DNA of 64,000 nt, taken from the NCBI RefSeq assembly GCF_001645185.1, contig NZ_LXTQ01000020.1:1-64000 (forward strand), written 5' to 3'. Every line of letters begins with the position of its first letter. The stretch's first letter is position 1. Under the pieces are notes generated by a model, which ran no database searches, was not told the DNA's origin, and saw nothing but the letters and a program-made list of their open reading frames with translations. Below are positions 19,709-29,782 of this stretch, piece after piece. The DNA comes from Methylobacillus sp. MM3. Its GTDB lineage: Bacteria; Pseudomonadota; Gammaproteobacteria; Burkholderiales; Methylophilaceae. A program made the position numbers and the translations under genes.

Positions 19709-20625
19709 AGTTCACCATCTATCAGGACAGCCGCCAGGGCCCGCGTCAGTACAACCAGGACAGGGTGGCCTACTCCTACAGCAAGGATGCGCTGCTGACG
19801 GTGCTGGCCGACGGCATGGGCGGGCATCGCAACGGGGAAGTGGCGGCGCAATTCGCGATAGAAGTGCTGACCGAATCCTTCCAGCGCATGGCCCGGCCGA
19901 AGCTGAGCAATCCTTTCAAATTCCTGGATGACCATATCCGCCAGGTGCATGACGCCATCGATCGCCATGCGCTGCTAAGCGACATGCCGGAACCCCCGCG
20001 CACCACTATCGTTACCGCGCTCGTGCAGCATGACGCGCTTTATTGTGCCCACGCCGGAGATTCGCGCCTGTACCATTTTCGGGGCGGTGAATTGCTGTTT
20101 CGTACCGAAGATCATTCCAAGGTGCAGATGCTGTATCGCAAGGGCATGATCGGCAAGGACGAAATGCTGACGCATCCAGAGCGCAACAAGATCTACAATT
20201 GCGTCGGCGGTGCCGAGCAGCCGCAGATCGAGATGTCGCCTAAGCGCGATGTGCAGGACGGCGACATCGTCCTGCTCTGTACCGACGGACTATGGACGCT
20301 GCTGGCAGATGAGGAAATTGCCGCCACGCTCCAGAACGGCCCCATCACCGATACCGTTCCCGCACTGTTCGATCTTGCCGAATCGCGTGCCGACCAGAGC
20401 GGCGACAATATGAGTGCCATCGCATTTTCGTGGGGGAATCACGCCTATAGCGGGTTTTCGGTATCGACCGCGATGATGCCGCTGGATCTCAATACCACGA
20501 TACGCGACTTCACTTCCCGCCGCGCGGGTGCGAATCCCGACCTCGCCACCGATAGCGCTCAGGACGACGAGATCGAGCGCGCCATCGCCGAAATTCACGC
20601 CGCGCTGGAGAAAATCCCCAGATAG
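19705..20625 (+). CDS. PP2C family protein phosphatase
   Basis: A 306-residue metal-dependent Ser/Thr phosphatase. Metal-binding aspartates lie in NQDR (D19), LADGMGGH (36-41), LCTDGLW and SGDNMSAI, all conserved. The C-terminal 60 residues are low in conserved motifs. ATG overlaps the kinase stop (ATGA), implying translational coupling. It probably reverses phosphorylation by the adjacent kinase. The same two activities are fused in opposite order in the protein at 47549. Confidence 0.94.
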   Translation: MKFTIYQDSRQGPRQYNQDRVAYSYSKDALLTVLADGMGGHRNGEVAAQFAIEVLTESFQRMARPKLSNPFKFLDDHIRQVHDAIDRHALLSDMPEPPRTTIVTALVQHDALYCAHAGDSRLYHFRGGELLFRTEDHSKVQMLYRKGMIGKDEMLTHPERNKIYNCVGGAEQPQIEMSPKRDVQDGDIVLLCTDGLWTLLADEEIAATLQNGPITDTVPALFDLAESRADQSGDNMSAIAFSWGNHAYSGFSVSTAMMPLDLNTTIRDFTSRRAGANPDLATDSAQDDEIERAIAEIHAALEKIPR

Positions 20626-20680
20626 CCGCCAGCGCGGCGCTTATAATTCCGTTTCGAATTCAAAGGACAGGAAAGCCAAC

Positions 20681-21397
20681 ATGCGTCCAAGCAAACGCGC
20701 CCCGGGAGAACTGCGGCACATCGAGATCGTACGCCGCTACACCAAACACGCCGAAGGCTCGGTACTGGTGAAATTCGGCGATACGCACGTCATCTGCACC
20801 GCCAGCATCGACGAAAAAGTGCCGCCTTTCCTCAAAGGCAAAGGCCAGGGTTGGGTCACCGCCGAATACGGCATGCTGCCCCGCTCCACCGGCAGCCGCA
20901 TGCAGCGCGAAGCGGCGCATGGCAAACAATCCGGACGCACGCAGGAAATCCAGCGCCTGATCGGACGCAGCCTGCGCTCCATTATCGACCTCGACAAGCT
21001 GGGCGAACGCACGATCCAGATCGACTGCGACGTGATCCAGGCCGATGGCGGCACACGCACCGCCGGCATTACCGGCGGCTTCGTCGCGCTGCACGACGCG
21101 GTGAATTTTCTGCTGGAAAAGAAACTGATTGCCGAATCGCCGCTCAAGGATTTTGTCGCCGCCATTTCGGTCGGCGTATTCGAAGGATCGCCGGTGCTGG
21201 ATCTGGATTACATCGAAGACTCCGGCTGCGATACCGATATGAACGTGGTCATGACCGGCAGCGGCGGTTTCGTGGAAGTACAAGGTACTGCCGAAGGTGC
21301 GCCTTTCAAGCGGGCGGAGATGGACGCGATGCTCGACCTGGCACAAGTCGGCATTGCTGAACTGATTGCGAAGCAGAAAGCAGCGCTCGGAATTTAA
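20681..21397 (+). CDS. rph: Ribonuclease PH
   Basis: Phosphate-dependent 3'-5' exoribonuclease that trims tRNA precursors. 238 residues with the family opening [16 protein letters not shown], then [28 protein letters not shown] and DADGGT-like [23 protein letters not shown] ribosome site precedes ATG 20681. It lies two bases upstream of rdgB, a very common pairing. Confidence 0.97.
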   Translation: MRPSKRAPGELRHIEIVRRYTKHAEGSVLVKFGDTHVICTASIDEKVPPFLKGKGQGWVTAEYGMLPRSTGSRMQREAAHGKQSGRTQEIQRLIGRSLRSIIDLDKLGERTIQIDCDVIQADGGTRTAGITGGFVALHDAVNFLLEKKLIAESPLKDFVAAISVGVFEGSPVLDLDYIEDSGCDTDMNVVMTGSGGFVEVQGTAEGAPFKRAEMDAMLDLAQVGIAELIAKQKAALGI

Positions 21398-21398
21398 G

Positions 21399-21992
21399 AT
21401 GCAGAAACTCGTCATCGCCACCGGCAACGCTCACAAGCTGCACGAAATTCGCGTACTGCTCGAACCTTTGGGCATAGCAGTGTTGCCGCAATCCGATTTC
21501 AACGTGCCGGAAGCGGCCGAGCCGCATTGCACCTTCATCGAAAATGCACTGGCTAAAGCGCGCCATGCTGCGCGTCTCACCGGCCTGCCGGCATTGGCGG
21601 ACGACTCCGGCATCTGCGTCGAAGCCCTGGGCGGCGCGCCCGGCGTGATTTCGGCGATTTATGCCGGCGAACCGCGATCCGACGCACGCAATAACATCAA
21701 ACTGCTGGAAGCGATGCGGGACGTCGCCGACCGCCGCGCACACTATCACTGCGCGCTGGTGCTGCTGCGCCATGCCGACGATCCGCAACCCATCATTGCC
21801 GAGGGCCAGTGGCATGGCGTCATTCTCGAAGCGCCGCGCGGCGAAGGCGGCTTCGGTTACGACCCTCTGTTCCTCGATACCGAACTCAACCAGACCGTCG
21901 CCGAAATCTCCACCGCAGACAAGAACCGGGTCAGCCATCGCGGCAAGGCCTTGCGGGCGCTGGTGGAAAAATTGCGCAACATTCAGGGCTGA
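21399..21992 (+). CDS. rdgB: XTP/dITP diphosphatase
   Basis: House-cleaning pyrophosphatase that removes non-canonical purine nucleotides (XTP, dITP). The 197-residue Ham1-like protein shows ATGNAHKLHEI, FIENALAKARHAA, ADDSGICVEALGGAPGVISA and GGFGYDPLF. Its stop overlaps the start of the next gene by one base. Confidence 0.96.
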   Translation: MQKLVIATGNAHKLHEIRVLLEPLGIAVLPQSDFNVPEAAEPHCTFIENALAKARHAARLTGLPALADDSGICVEALGGAPGVISAIYAGEPRSDARNNIKLLEAMRDVADRRAHYHCALVLLRHADDPQPIIAEGQWHGVILEAPRGEGGFGYDPLFLDTELNQTVAEISTADKNRVSHRGKALRALVEKLRNIQG

Positions 21993-23158
21993 TGGCTACG
22001 ATCCAGCTTCCCGGCACGCTGACCGCGCTGCCGCCGCTTTCGCTCTATATCCATATCCCGTGGTGCGTGCGCAAATGCCCGTATTGCGATTTCAACTCGC
22101 ATGAGGCGCGCACGGCGATTCCTGAGAAAGACTACGTCGATGCATTGATTCTCGACCTTGAGCAAGCGCTGCCGCTGATCTGGGGCCGCCGCGTGCACAG
22201 CATCTTCTTCGGCGGGGGCACGCCCAGCATTTTTTCGCCCGATGCCATCGATAACATTCTGAGCGCGGTGCGCGCCCGGGTACCCTTGGCCTATGAGGCG
22301 GAAATCACGCTGGAAGCCAATCCCGGCACGGTCGATGAAGCGCGCTTTACGGGTTTCCGCGATGCCGGGGTGAATCGCCTCTCGCTCGGCATCCAGAGCT
22401 TCAACAGCCGCCATCTGGCCGCGCTGGGACGCATCCACGATGAATCGCAGGCACGCAGCGCCGCCGAGATCGCACTGAAAACCTTCGAGCGGGTGAATCT
22501 GGACCTGATGTATGCGCTGCCCGACCAGAGCATGGACGAGGCCATGGCGGACCTCCGCATCGCCTGCGATTTGGGGCCGACGCATCTTTCCTGCTACCAC
22601 CTGACGCTGGAACCCAACACCCCTTTTTACCGCACGCCGCCCTCGTTGCCCGACGACGACACCAGCGCCGCGATGCAGGAGGCGATCGAAAACGTGCTGG
22701 CGCAGCATGGATATCAGCATTACGAAACTTCGGCCTTTGCCAAACCCGGCCGGCAATGCCGCCACAATCTCAACTACTGGCTGTTCGGCGACTATCTCGG
22801 CATTGGCGCCGGCGCGCACAGCAAACTGTCGTTCCACGACCGCATCATTCGTCAGTCGCGCTACAAGCATCCTGCGAGCTATCTGCAAAAAACGGCTGCG
22901 GGAGAACACATCGAGCGCGAGCAGACACTGGAGCCTGCAGATCTCGGCTTCGAATTCATGATGAACGCCTTGCGGCTGACAGACGGCTTCGAAACGGCCT
23001 TGTTCCAGGAACGCACCGGCCTGCCTTTGTCTATCGTGGATAAAGCCCTCGCCGAAGCGGAAGGAAAAGGGCTGATTACGCGAGACTTATCGAAAATCGC
23101 GCCCACATTGCGTGGGCAGCGCTATCTCAACGAATTGCTTCAACTCTTTCTGGATTAA
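21992..23158 (+). CDS. hemW: Radical SAM family haem chaperone HemW
   Basis: A 388-residue radical SAM protein of the HemN-like type. The cluster motif CVRKCPYCDF fits C-x3-C-x2-C, with FFGGGTPS after it and a C-terminal HemN domain. The short length and lack of the HemN N-terminal extension indicate HemW, which carries haem, rather than oxygen-independent coproporphyrinogen dehydrogenase. Annotations of this family are often wrong, so the haem-chaperone role is family inference. Last gene of rph-rdgB-hemW. Confidence 0.9.
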   Translation: MATIQLPGTLTALPPLSLYIHIPWCVRKCPYCDFNSHEARTAIPEKDYVDALILDLEQALPLIWGRRVHSIFFGGGTPSIFSPDAIDNILSAVRARVPLAYEAEITLEANPGTVDEARFTGFRDAGVNRLSLGIQSFNSRHLAALGRIHDESQARSAAEIALKTFERVNLDLMYALPDQSMDEAMADLRIACDLGPTHLSCYHLTLEPNTPFYRTPPSLPDDDTSAAMQEAIENVLAQHGYQHYETSAFAKPGRQCRHNLNYWLFGDYLGIGAGAHSKLSFHDRIIRQSRYKHPASYLQKTAAGEHIEREQTLEPADLGFEFMMNALRLTDGFETALFQERTGLPLSIVDKALAEAEGKGLITRDLSKIAPTLRGQRYLNELLQLFLD

Positions 23159-23173
23159 GCGCTACTCGGCAGT

Positions 23174-23788
23174 TCAAGGCTCGACGCGCTTGAGACGGCG
23201 TCCTTGCGCTTCTTCTAGGGGCTTGGAATTGGCCTTGATCGATTCTTGCATGGCCTGCGTATTTTGCTCCAGCGCCTTCAGGCGCTGATTGAGCTTTTCC
23301 AGTTCCGCCTGACGTTTCTCGACACGCTTTTCCAGTAAATTGATCTCCGCGTCTTGCGCCTTGCTCATCGGAGCTGCCGCTGTCGGCGGGGCATTCTCGA
23401 TATCGATCGGCTTTTCGATCGCTGTGGATTTATGCACGGCGGGCTTGTGCGCTGCCGCTTTGTGCTTGCGCTGCTTGGCAGCCTTGCGCGACAAATCGAT
23501 CAGGCTGGGAATCTGCAGTGTGGTTTTTTCCTCGAAACGCTGCGTGGGCGACAACTCCGGCATCTGTTCGCGGTTCAGCTTGATCGCGGACGTTACGAAA
23601 AGCTGTTGCATCCGACGATTCTTGGGATAGAACAGCGCGGCGAGCGAATTCAGGCTCTCGCCCGGCATCATCTGCCATTCCATCGCCGTACTTGTCGAGT
23701 TGGGCATGGAGGTTTCCTCCGCCCGCGCATTGGCCGCCCCCCACAGCAGCACGCCACAGACTGCCAGATTAACGAACGATTTCCACAT
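23174..23788 (-). CDS. Exported LysM/FimV-like coiled-coil protein of unknown function
   Basis: From ATG 23788, which has AGGAG upstream, the 204-residue product has a signal peptide (FVNLAVCGVLLWGAANARA). A segment then resembles the FimV N-terminal LysM-like motif (MMPGESLNSLAALFYPKNRRMQQLF), followed by a Lys/Ala/His-rich linker and a long C-terminal coiled coil (about residues 145-200). This suggests a periplasmic peptidoglycan-associated protein, perhaps assisting envelope assembly. I do not recognise a specific orthologue. It lies between hemW (convergent) and argH (same strand, 31 bases upstream). Confidence 0.75.
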   Translation of the reverse strand: MWKSFVNLAVCGVLLWGAANARAEETSMPNSTSTAMEWQMMPGESLNSLAALFYPKNRRMQQLFVTSAIKLNREQMPELSPTQRFEEKTTLQIPSLIDLSRKAAKQRKHKAAAHKPAVHKSTAIEKPIDIENAPPTAAAPMSKAQDAEINLLEKRVEKRQAELEKLNQRLKALEQNTQAMQESIKANSKPLEEAQGRRLKRVEP

Positions 23789-23807
23789 GACCGAACTCCT
23801 GTTTATC

Positions 23808-23825
23808 CAATTATTATTATTATTC
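23808..23825. repeat. ATT trinucleotide microsatellite
   Basis: A run of six near-perfect ATT units just beyond the argH stop codon and upstream of the exported coiled-coil gene on the minus strand. It may vary in length between strains and lies where it could affect readthrough from argH. No other structure is seen in this short gap. Confidence 0.6.
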
Positions 23826-25211
23826 AGTTTTTGCCAGGTAAACGCGCGCGCGGCCAAGCGCCTCGCGTACCTGTTGCGGCGCAGTGCCGCCGATATGATT
23901 GCGGCTGGCGAGTGAACCTTCCAGCGTCAGCACTTCATATATATCGGCCTCCACCAGCGAAGAAAATGTTTTCAAGTCGGCTAGAGACAGATCGGCCAGA
24001 TCGCAGTTTTGCGCCTCGGCATGACGCACCGCGCGCGCGACTGCTTCGTGCGCATCGCGGAATGGCAGCCCTTTTTTAACGAGATAATCGGCCAGATCGG
24101 TCGCCGTGGCAAATCCTTCCGCAGCGGCCAGCCGCATCGCCGCCGTGTCGACGGTAATGCCGCGCAGCATGTCGGCGTAGATTTCGAGTGTCACCAGCAA
24201 AGTATCCGCTGTATCGAACAGCGGTTCCTTGTCTTCCTGATTGTCCTTGTTATAGGCCAGCGGCTGGGATTTCATCAGCGTCAGCAATGCGATCAGGTGG
24301 CCATTGACGCGACCGGTCTTGCCACGCACCAGTTCAGGGACGTCCGGATTCTTCTTTTGCGGCATGATGGAGGATCCAGTGCAGAAGCGGTCGGCGATAT
24401 CGATGAAGCCGAAGCGCGGACTGGACCACAGGATCAACTCTTCCGAAAAGCGTGAGAGGTGCGTCATCACCAGCGCGGCGGCACTGGTGAATTCGATGGC
24501 GAAATCGCGATCGGATACTGCATCCAGCGAGTTTTCGCAGACGTCGTCGAAACCCAGTTCCCTGGCCACGCGCTCGCGGTCGATGGGATAGCTGGTACCG
24601 GCCAATGCAGCCGCACCCAGCGGCAGACGATTGATGCGGCGGCGCGCGTCGGCAAAACGTTCGGCATCGCGCTTCAGCATTTCGAAATAGGCCAGCAGAT
24701 GATGGCCGAAGGTGACCGGCTGGGCCACCTGTAAATGCGTGAAACCGGGCATCACCGTATCGGCGTGCTTTTCGGCCAGCTCGACAATGGACTGTTGCAG
24801 CTTGCCGATACGTACCAGCACATCATCCACCGTCGCACGCAGCCACAAGCGCACATCGGTCGCGACTTGATCATTGCGCGAACGCCCGGTGTGCAAGCGC
24901 TTACCAGCGTCACCGATCTTGTCAGTGAGCCGCTTTTCGATGTTAAGGTGCACGTCTTCGAGATCCAGCAGCCATTCGAAGCGGCCGGTGCGGATTTCTT
25001 CCAGAATTTCAGCCAGGCCGCGCTCGATGGCGGCGACGTCTTCATTCGCGATAATGTCTTGCGCGCCCAGCATGCGTGCATGGGCCAGCGATCCCTGAAT
25101 GTCGAACTCGGCCAGACGCTGGTCGAATTCGACCGATGCGGTGTAACGCTTGACCAGTTCCGCCACGGGTTCATTGAAGCGGCCGGACCAAGCCTTTGAT
25201 TTATCTTGCAT
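23820..25211 (-). CDS. argH: Argininosuccinate lyase
   Basis: Last step of arginine synthesis: argininosuccinate to arginine and fumarate. The 463-residue member of the fumarase/aspartase superfamily has the signature loop [23 protein letters not shown] and [15 protein letters not shown], all intact. It runs divergently from algZ with a 30-base gap, so its promoter probably overlaps that of algZ. Confidence 0.97.
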   Translation of the reverse strand: MQDKSKAWSGRFNEPVAELVKRYTASVEFDQRLAEFDIQGSLAHARMLGAQDIIANEDVAAIERGLAEILEEIRTGRFEWLLDLEDVHLNIEKRLTDKIGDAGKRLHTGRSRNDQVATDVRLWLRATVDDVLVRIGKLQQSIVELAEKHADTVMPGFTHLQVAQPVTFGHHLLAYFEMLKRDAERFADARRRINRLPLGAAALAGTSYPIDRERVARELGFDDVCENSLDAVSDRDFAIEFTSAAALVMTHLSRFSEELILWSSPRFGFIDIADRFCTGSSIMPQKKNPDVPELVRGKTGRVNGHLIALLTLMKSQPLAYNKDNQEDKEPLFDTADTLLVTLEIYADMLRGITVDTAAMRLAAAEGFATATDLADYLVKKGLPFRDAHEAVARAVRHAEAQNCDLADLSLADLKTFSSLVEADIYEVLTLEGSLASRNHIGGTAPQQVREALGRARVYLAKTE

Positions 25212-25241
25212 CGTAAAAATTGATTACCAATAATGTAGAAA

Positions 25242-26261
25242 ATGGCAAGTATAAAGCAAAACCTTCCGCCGAATTCCATCAAGCTCCCGGACCTCCGCAA
25301 CCTGGGCGTACAGTTGCGCGTGCTGGTGCTCGCCAACTTCATGGCGCTGATTGCCGCCATCTTGCACTCCGAATCGCCGCAGGAAATCTGGCAGGAATTA
25401 CTACAGATTTCCGCCGCGATGCAGCCGGTTCTGCTGGCGAGCATGCTGCTGCTGTTCATTCTGCATCGCTGGCTGGCACGCCTGCCGTATCGGCAAGGCG
25501 TGCTGGTGGTGTTCCTGATCGTGTTCATGTTGACCTCGGTGCTGCATTTGCTCGCAGAAGGCTTGTTCGGAACGACTTCCGCACCTTCGCTGATTCGCCT
25601 CTGGTTTTTCAGTGCCGTCGTCACTGCCACGCTGTTGGCATACTTCAATATGCGCAGCCGTGCGCTTTCGCCGGCCGTGACCGAGGCGCGATTGCAGGCA
25701 TTGCAGGCGCGTATCCGGCCACATTTTCTTTTCAATAGCATCAATGCGGTGTTATCGCTGATTCGCAGCGACCCGCATCGCGCCGAAACCGCGCTTGAAG
25801 ACCTGGCCGACCTGTTTCGCGTGCTGATGGCGGACAATCGTCAACTGGTGCCGCTGGAAGGCGAGCTGGCACTGTGCAAGCAATACCTTGCGCTGGAAAC
25901 ACTGCGGCTGGGAGAACGGCTCAAACTGGTGTGGCATATCGACCATATGCCGAACGAAGCCCTGATTCCGCCGCTGTTATTGCAGCCCTTGCTGGAAAAC
26001 GCGGTTTATCATGGCATTGAGCCTTGCCACGAGGGTGGCGAAATCGTGATCGACATCTACCGCAAGGGAAATGAAGTGCATCTGCTGCTGAGCAACCCCT
26101 ATCGCCGCGACGGCCAGCACCATACCGGCAACAAGATGGCGCTTTCCAATATCCGCGAACGGCTGGCGCTGCACTTCGATGCCGAAGGGCAGCTGCGGAT
26201 ACGCATCACCGATCACCAATATCAGGTGCATATTGTGATTCCCTACCGGATCGAACCATGA
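25242..26261 (+). CDS. LytS/AlgZ-type membrane sensor histidine kinase
   Basis: A 339-residue kinase with four predicted membrane helices in the first 135 residues and a His_kinase domain. The phospho-accepting histidine is H161 in RIRPHFLFNSINAVLSLI, and the ATPase N-box is LLLQPLLENAVYHGIEP. It lacks a periplasmic sensor domain. Its stop overlaps the response regulator start by four bases. In pseudomonads the AlgZ/AlgR pair likewise precedes hemCD and controls exopolysaccharide and type IV pilus genes. Targets here are unknown. Confidence 0.9.
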   Translation: MASIKQNLPPNSIKLPDLRNLGVQLRVLVLANFMALIAAILHSESPQEIWQELLQISAAMQPVLLASMLLLFILHRWLARLPYRQGVLVVFLIVFMLTSVLHLLAEGLFGTTSAPSLIRLWFFSAVVTATLLAYFNMRSRALSPAVTEARLQALQARIRPHFLFNSINAVLSLIRSDPHRAETALEDLADLFRVLMADNRQLVPLEGELALCKQYLALETLRLGERLKLVWHIDHMPNEALIPPLLLQPLLENAVYHGIEPCHEGGEIVIDIYRKGNEVHLLLSNPYRRDGQHHTGNKMALSNIRERLALHFDAEGQLRIRITDHQYQVHIVIPYRIEP

Positions 26262-27007
26262 GCGACGACACTACACTCAAAATCCTGATCGCAGACGACG
26301 AAGCACCGGCACGCAACCGTTTGCGCGAACTGCTTGCGGAAATTCCGGAAACACGCATCATTGCCGAAGCCGCCAATGGCAAAGAGGCTTTGACGATGGC
26401 CTCGGAAAGCCTGCCGAATGTGATGCTGCTGGACATACGCATGCCGGAAATGGACGGCATTGAGGCCGCCGAACACTCGCTCAAGCTCTATCACCCGCCG
26501 GCGGTCATTTTCACTACGGCTTACGACGCGCACGCGATGCAGGCCTTCGACATGAACGCCGTCGATTACCTGCTGAAGCCGATCCGGCGCGAGCGGCTCG
26601 CGATGGCGCTCAAAAAGGCGCGCGCGCTGCTGCCGGCGCAGCTCGGCGGCATCAAGCAACTTCGCCCGCAACGCACCCACTTCAGCATCTCCGAACGCGG
26701 CCGCATCCTGCTGATTCCGGTGCACGACGTCATTTACCTGCGCGCCGAACTGAAATATCTCACCGTCAGGACGACAGAACGCGAATATCTGATCGAAGAC
26801 TCGCTCACCAACATCGAGCGCGAGTTTTCCGATCTGTTCATTCGCCTCCATAGAAACTGCCTGGTCGCCCAGAATTCCATTCGCGGCTTTGAAAAAAGAC
26901 ACAACGAAGAAGGCGAAAGCCATTGGGTCGCACTGCTGAAAGAGCTTCCCGAAACCTTGCCGGTCAGCCGCCGCCAGCAGCACATCGTGCATGAAATCGG
27001 GGGATAA
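26258..27007 (+). CDS. LytTR response regulator (AlgR-like)
   Basis: A 249-residue regulator. The N-terminal receiver has acidic residues in ADDE, phospho-acceptor D59 in LLDIRMPEMDG and lysine in LLKPI. A LytTR DNA-binding domain follows (about residues 145-245). Overlap with the kinase gene shows they are a pair. LytTR regulators usually bind two direct repeats, and I see no obvious such sites near the gene. It lies 45 bases before hemC. Confidence 0.92.
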   Translation: MSDDTTLKILIADDEAPARNRLRELLAEIPETRIIAEAANGKEALTMASESLPNVMLLDIRMPEMDGIEAAEHSLKLYHPPAVIFTTAYDAHAMQAFDMNAVDYLLKPIRRERLAMALKKARALLPAQLGGIKQLRPQRTHFSISERGRILLIPVHDVIYLRAELKYLTVRTTEREYLIEDSLTNIEREFSDLFIRLHRNCLVAQNSIRGFEKRHNEEGESHWVALLKELPETLPVSRRQQHIVHEIGG

Positions 27008-27052
27008 CCTGATAAAATCGGGCTTCTGCCAACGTTTACGATTTTCCCCGTC

Positions 27053-27988
27053 ATGAGCACATCTCCCCGCAAGCTGGTCATCGCCTCACGCGAAAGCGCA
27101 CTCGCCATGTGGCAGGCGCGCCATATTCAGGCACGTCTGCAAGCGCTCTATCCCGACGCCATCGTGGAAATTCTCGGCATGACCACCACCGGCGACCAAA
27201 TCCTGGATTCCCCGCTCGCGCGCATTGGCGGCAAAGGCCTGTTTGTGAAGGAGCTGGAGCAGGCGCTCGCGGACGGTCGTGCCGACCTTGCGGTGCACTC
27301 GATGAAGGACGTGCCGATGAACCTGCCGGAAGGCTTCGCGCTCGCCGCCACCGGCGAACGCGAAGACCCGCGCGACGCATTTGTTTCCGTACGCTACCAG
27401 CGCCTGGAAGACTTGCCGGAAGGCAGTGTGGTCGGCACCTCCAGTCTGCGTCGGCAAAGCCAGTTGCAGGCGCGTTTCCCGCATCTCAAGATCGAATCGT
27501 TGCGCGGCAATCTGCAAACCCGCCTGCGCAAGCTGGATGAAGGCCAATATGCGGCGATCATTCTCGCTGCCGCAGGGCTCAAGCGCCTTGGGCTGGAAGA
27601 ACGCATCACGCAACTGATTGCCCCTGAAAACAGTATTCCCGCCGTCGGCCAAGGCGCGCTGGGCATCGAAATCCGTGCCGACCGCGACGACATGCGCGAA
27701 CTTCTGCATCCGTTGAACCATACCGACACCGCCGCCTGCGTCGAGGCCGAACGTGCGATGAGCCGCGCACTGGCCGGCAGCTGCACGGTGCCTTTGGGCG
27801 CGTATGCACATATCGAAAACGGCGCGTTGCGCATGACCGGCTTCGTTGCCAGCGTAAACGGCAGCGAAATGGTGCGCGACTCGGTGGAGGGCGCGCCCGG
27901 CGATGCGGATGCACTGGGCCGTGCATTGGCAGAGAAGCTGATCGCGCGTGGCGCCGACCGCATCCTGGCCGCGCTGGACCATGCCTGA
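27053..27988 (+). CDS. hemC: Hydroxymethylbilane synthase (porphobilinogen deaminase)
   Basis: Joins four porphobilinogens into hydroxymethylbilane for tetrapyrroles. The 311-residue sequence shows [39 protein letters not shown] and the dipyrromethane-cofactor cysteine in [10 protein letters not shown]. It overlaps hemD by eight bases. Its product feeds haem, and through CobA at 49469, the sirohaem of nitrite reductase. Confidence 0.97.
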   Translation: MSTSPRKLVIASRESALAMWQARHIQARLQALYPDAIVEILGMTTTGDQILDSPLARIGGKGLFVKELEQALADGRADLAVHSMKDVPMNLPEGFALAATGEREDPRDAFVSVRYQRLEDLPEGSVVGTSSLRRQSQLQARFPHLKIESLRGNLQTRLRKLDEGQYAAIILAAAGLKRLGLEERITQLIAPENSIPAVGQGALGIEIRADRDDMRELLHPLNHTDTAACVEAERAMSRALAGSCTVPLGAYAHIENGALRMTGFVASVNGSEMVRDSVEGAPGDADALGRALAEKLIARGADRILAALDHA

Positions 27989-28760
27989 TCGGGCGCTGGC
28001 GGGCTGCGGCATCGCCATTACCCGTCCCATCGAGCAAGCCAGAACGCTCTCCGATCTCATTATCGGCAACGGCGGCAAGCCCATCCCGTTTCCGTTGCTG
28101 GACATCGCTCCGCTCGACGACTATTCGGCTTTCGATCAGGTTCTGGCCGGCCTGCCCGAAAGCGACTGGGCAATTTTCATCAGCACGAATGCCGTGCAGC
28201 AAGGCATGCCGCGCGTCACGGCACGTTATCCCACACTCCCGCCCAAACTGCGTTTTGCCGCCATTGGCCCGGCAACCGCCGAAGAGCTCGGCCGGCATGG
28301 CATCGATCTGGTCCTTGTCCCCAGCGATCGATATGACAGCGAAAGCCTGCTGACCCTGCCGGAAATGCATGACATGACTCACCGCCGAGTGATCGTTTTT
28401 CGCGGCGTCGGTGGGCGGGAACTGCTGGCCGACACCCTGCGCGCACGCGGCGCGGAAGTCGTTTTTGCCGAGTGCTACCGCCGCATCAATCCCCAGCGCG
28501 ATACGGGTGAGCTGCCGCAGCTGTGGCAAAATGGGCAACTGCATGCGCTGGTCGTTACCAGCAGCGAAGCCTTGCGCAACCTGCTACAGCTGGCGGGAAA
28601 CGCACCTTGGCTGCGCGGCACGCTCATTTGCGTCAACCATCCCCGCATCGGAGAAACGGCGCGCGCAAACGGACTACGCGTCGCCATCGCGGATGCGCCT
28701 GGCGACGAGGCCATGCTGCAATGCCTGATCCATCATTTGCAGGATCGAACAAAAATATGA
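27981..28760 (+). CDS. hemD: Uroporphyrinogen-III synthase
   Basis: Closes and inverts ring D of hydroxymethylbilane. 259 residues. The family is poorly conserved, but [15 protein letters not shown] at the N-terminus, [16 protein letters not shown] and [13 protein letters not shown] are typical, and the position between hemC and hemX is decisive. Start ATG 27981 overlaps the hemC stop; the stop overlaps the hemX start. Confidence 0.93.
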   Translation: MPDRALAGCGIAITRPIEQARTLSDLIIGNGGKPIPFPLLDIAPLDDYSAFDQVLAGLPESDWAIFISTNAVQQGMPRVTARYPTLPPKLRFAAIGPATAEELGRHGIDLVLVPSDRYDSESLLTLPEMHDMTHRRVIVFRGVGGRELLADTLRARGAEVVFAECYRRINPQRDTGELPQLWQNGQLHALVVTSSEALRNLLQLAGNAPWLRGTLICVNHPRIGETARANGLRVAIADAPGDEAMLQCLIHHLQDRTKI

Positions 28761-29782
28761 ATGAAAACAGCAACCTCTCCGAGCAAGTCAGGCCTGCCAG
28801 CCTAGCCTCGCAAATTGCACTGATCCTGGCTGCCCTGGCTTTCGCCGCAACGGTTTGGCAATGGCTGGACAGCCGGCAACGCACGATCATACTGGAGCAA
28901 ACGCTCACTCAGCGCCTAAGCCAGTTCGATGAGCGCAATCGTGAAGTGCGGGTGCTATCCAAGCTGACCGAGGAAAGCGCCGCGCAAGCGGAGGCCAAGG
29001 TCACCTTGCTGGAGCAACGGCTGGAAGAATCGCGCTCGCAGCAGGAAGCCTTGCAAACACTGTATCTCGAACTTGCCAACAACCGCGACGAACGGACGAT
29101 TGCCGAAGTCGAGCAATTGCTGATCGCGGCCAGCCAGCAACTGCAACTGGCCGGCAATGCGAAACCCGCCCTGCTCGCGCTGCAAACCGCCGATGCTCGC
29201 CTGCAGCAACTGGACAAGCCGCAGGTGATCGCGCTGCGCAAAATCATCGGGCGCGATATCCAGCGCCTTCAGGCATTGCCCAGCGTCGACACCGTCGGCA
29301 TCAGCCTGAAACTGGAATCGCTGGTGGACGCGGCAGACAAGCTGCCGCTTATCAGCGAGCGCCATCCGCAGTCCGACAAACCGCTGTTGCCGGATTGGGA
29401 TTCCAACCCCTGGCGACGTCTGACACAGGAAATCTGGCAGGACATCAAGCGCATGGTGCGGGTCGAGCGCATGGATGAGCCGGAGCCACCGCTGCTGGAG
29501 CCCGAGCAGGCGTATTTCCTGCGCGAAAACCTCAAGCTGCGCCTGCTGACGGCCCGCATCGCTCTGTTGCAGCATGACGAATCGACCTACCGGGCCGATT
29601 TGCAATTGGCCGGTAACTGGCTCAAGCGCTATTTCAACACGCAGGATTCCGCTGGCCGCAATGCGCTGACCGCGCTGGAACAACTTTCGTCCAGCGACAT
29701 TTCCATCGAGCTCCCTGATATCGGCGAAAGCCTCAATGCCGTCGCCAAGTACAAACTCTCGCTGGATCGGAAGCAGCCTTGA
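28757..29782 (+). CDS. hemX: HemX-like uroporphyrinogen III C-methyltransferase-related membrane protein
   Basis: A 341-residue protein with one N-terminal membrane helix (QIALILAALAFAATVWQWL), a coiled coil (about residues 45-100) and a helical C-terminal domain. It belongs to the HemX family. Although often annotated as a methyltransferase, it lacks the SAM-binding motifs seen in CobA and is probably a scaffold of haem synthesis at the membrane. ATG overlaps the hemD stop. Confidence 0.88.
   Translation: MNENSNLSEQVRPASLASQIALILAALAFAATVWQWLDSRQRTIILEQTLTQRLSQFDERNREVRVLSKLTEESAAQAEAKVTLLEQRLEESRSQQEALQTLYLELANNRDERTIAEVEQLLIAASQQLQLAGNAKPALLALQTADARLQQLDKPQVIALRKIIGRDIQRLQALPSVDTVGISLKLESLVDAADKLPLISERHPQSDKPLLPDWDSNPWRRLTQEIWQDIKRMVRVERMDEPEPPLLEPEQAYFLRENLKLRLLTARIALLQHDESTYRADLQLAGNWLKRYFNTQDSAGRNALTALEQLSSSDISIELPDIGESLNAVAKYKLSLDRKQP

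Noticed and set aside
28757-29782. HemX as an active uroporphyrinogen methyltransferase
   Set aside because: None of the SAM-binding motifs seen in CobA (for example GAGPGDPELMTLKA) are present.
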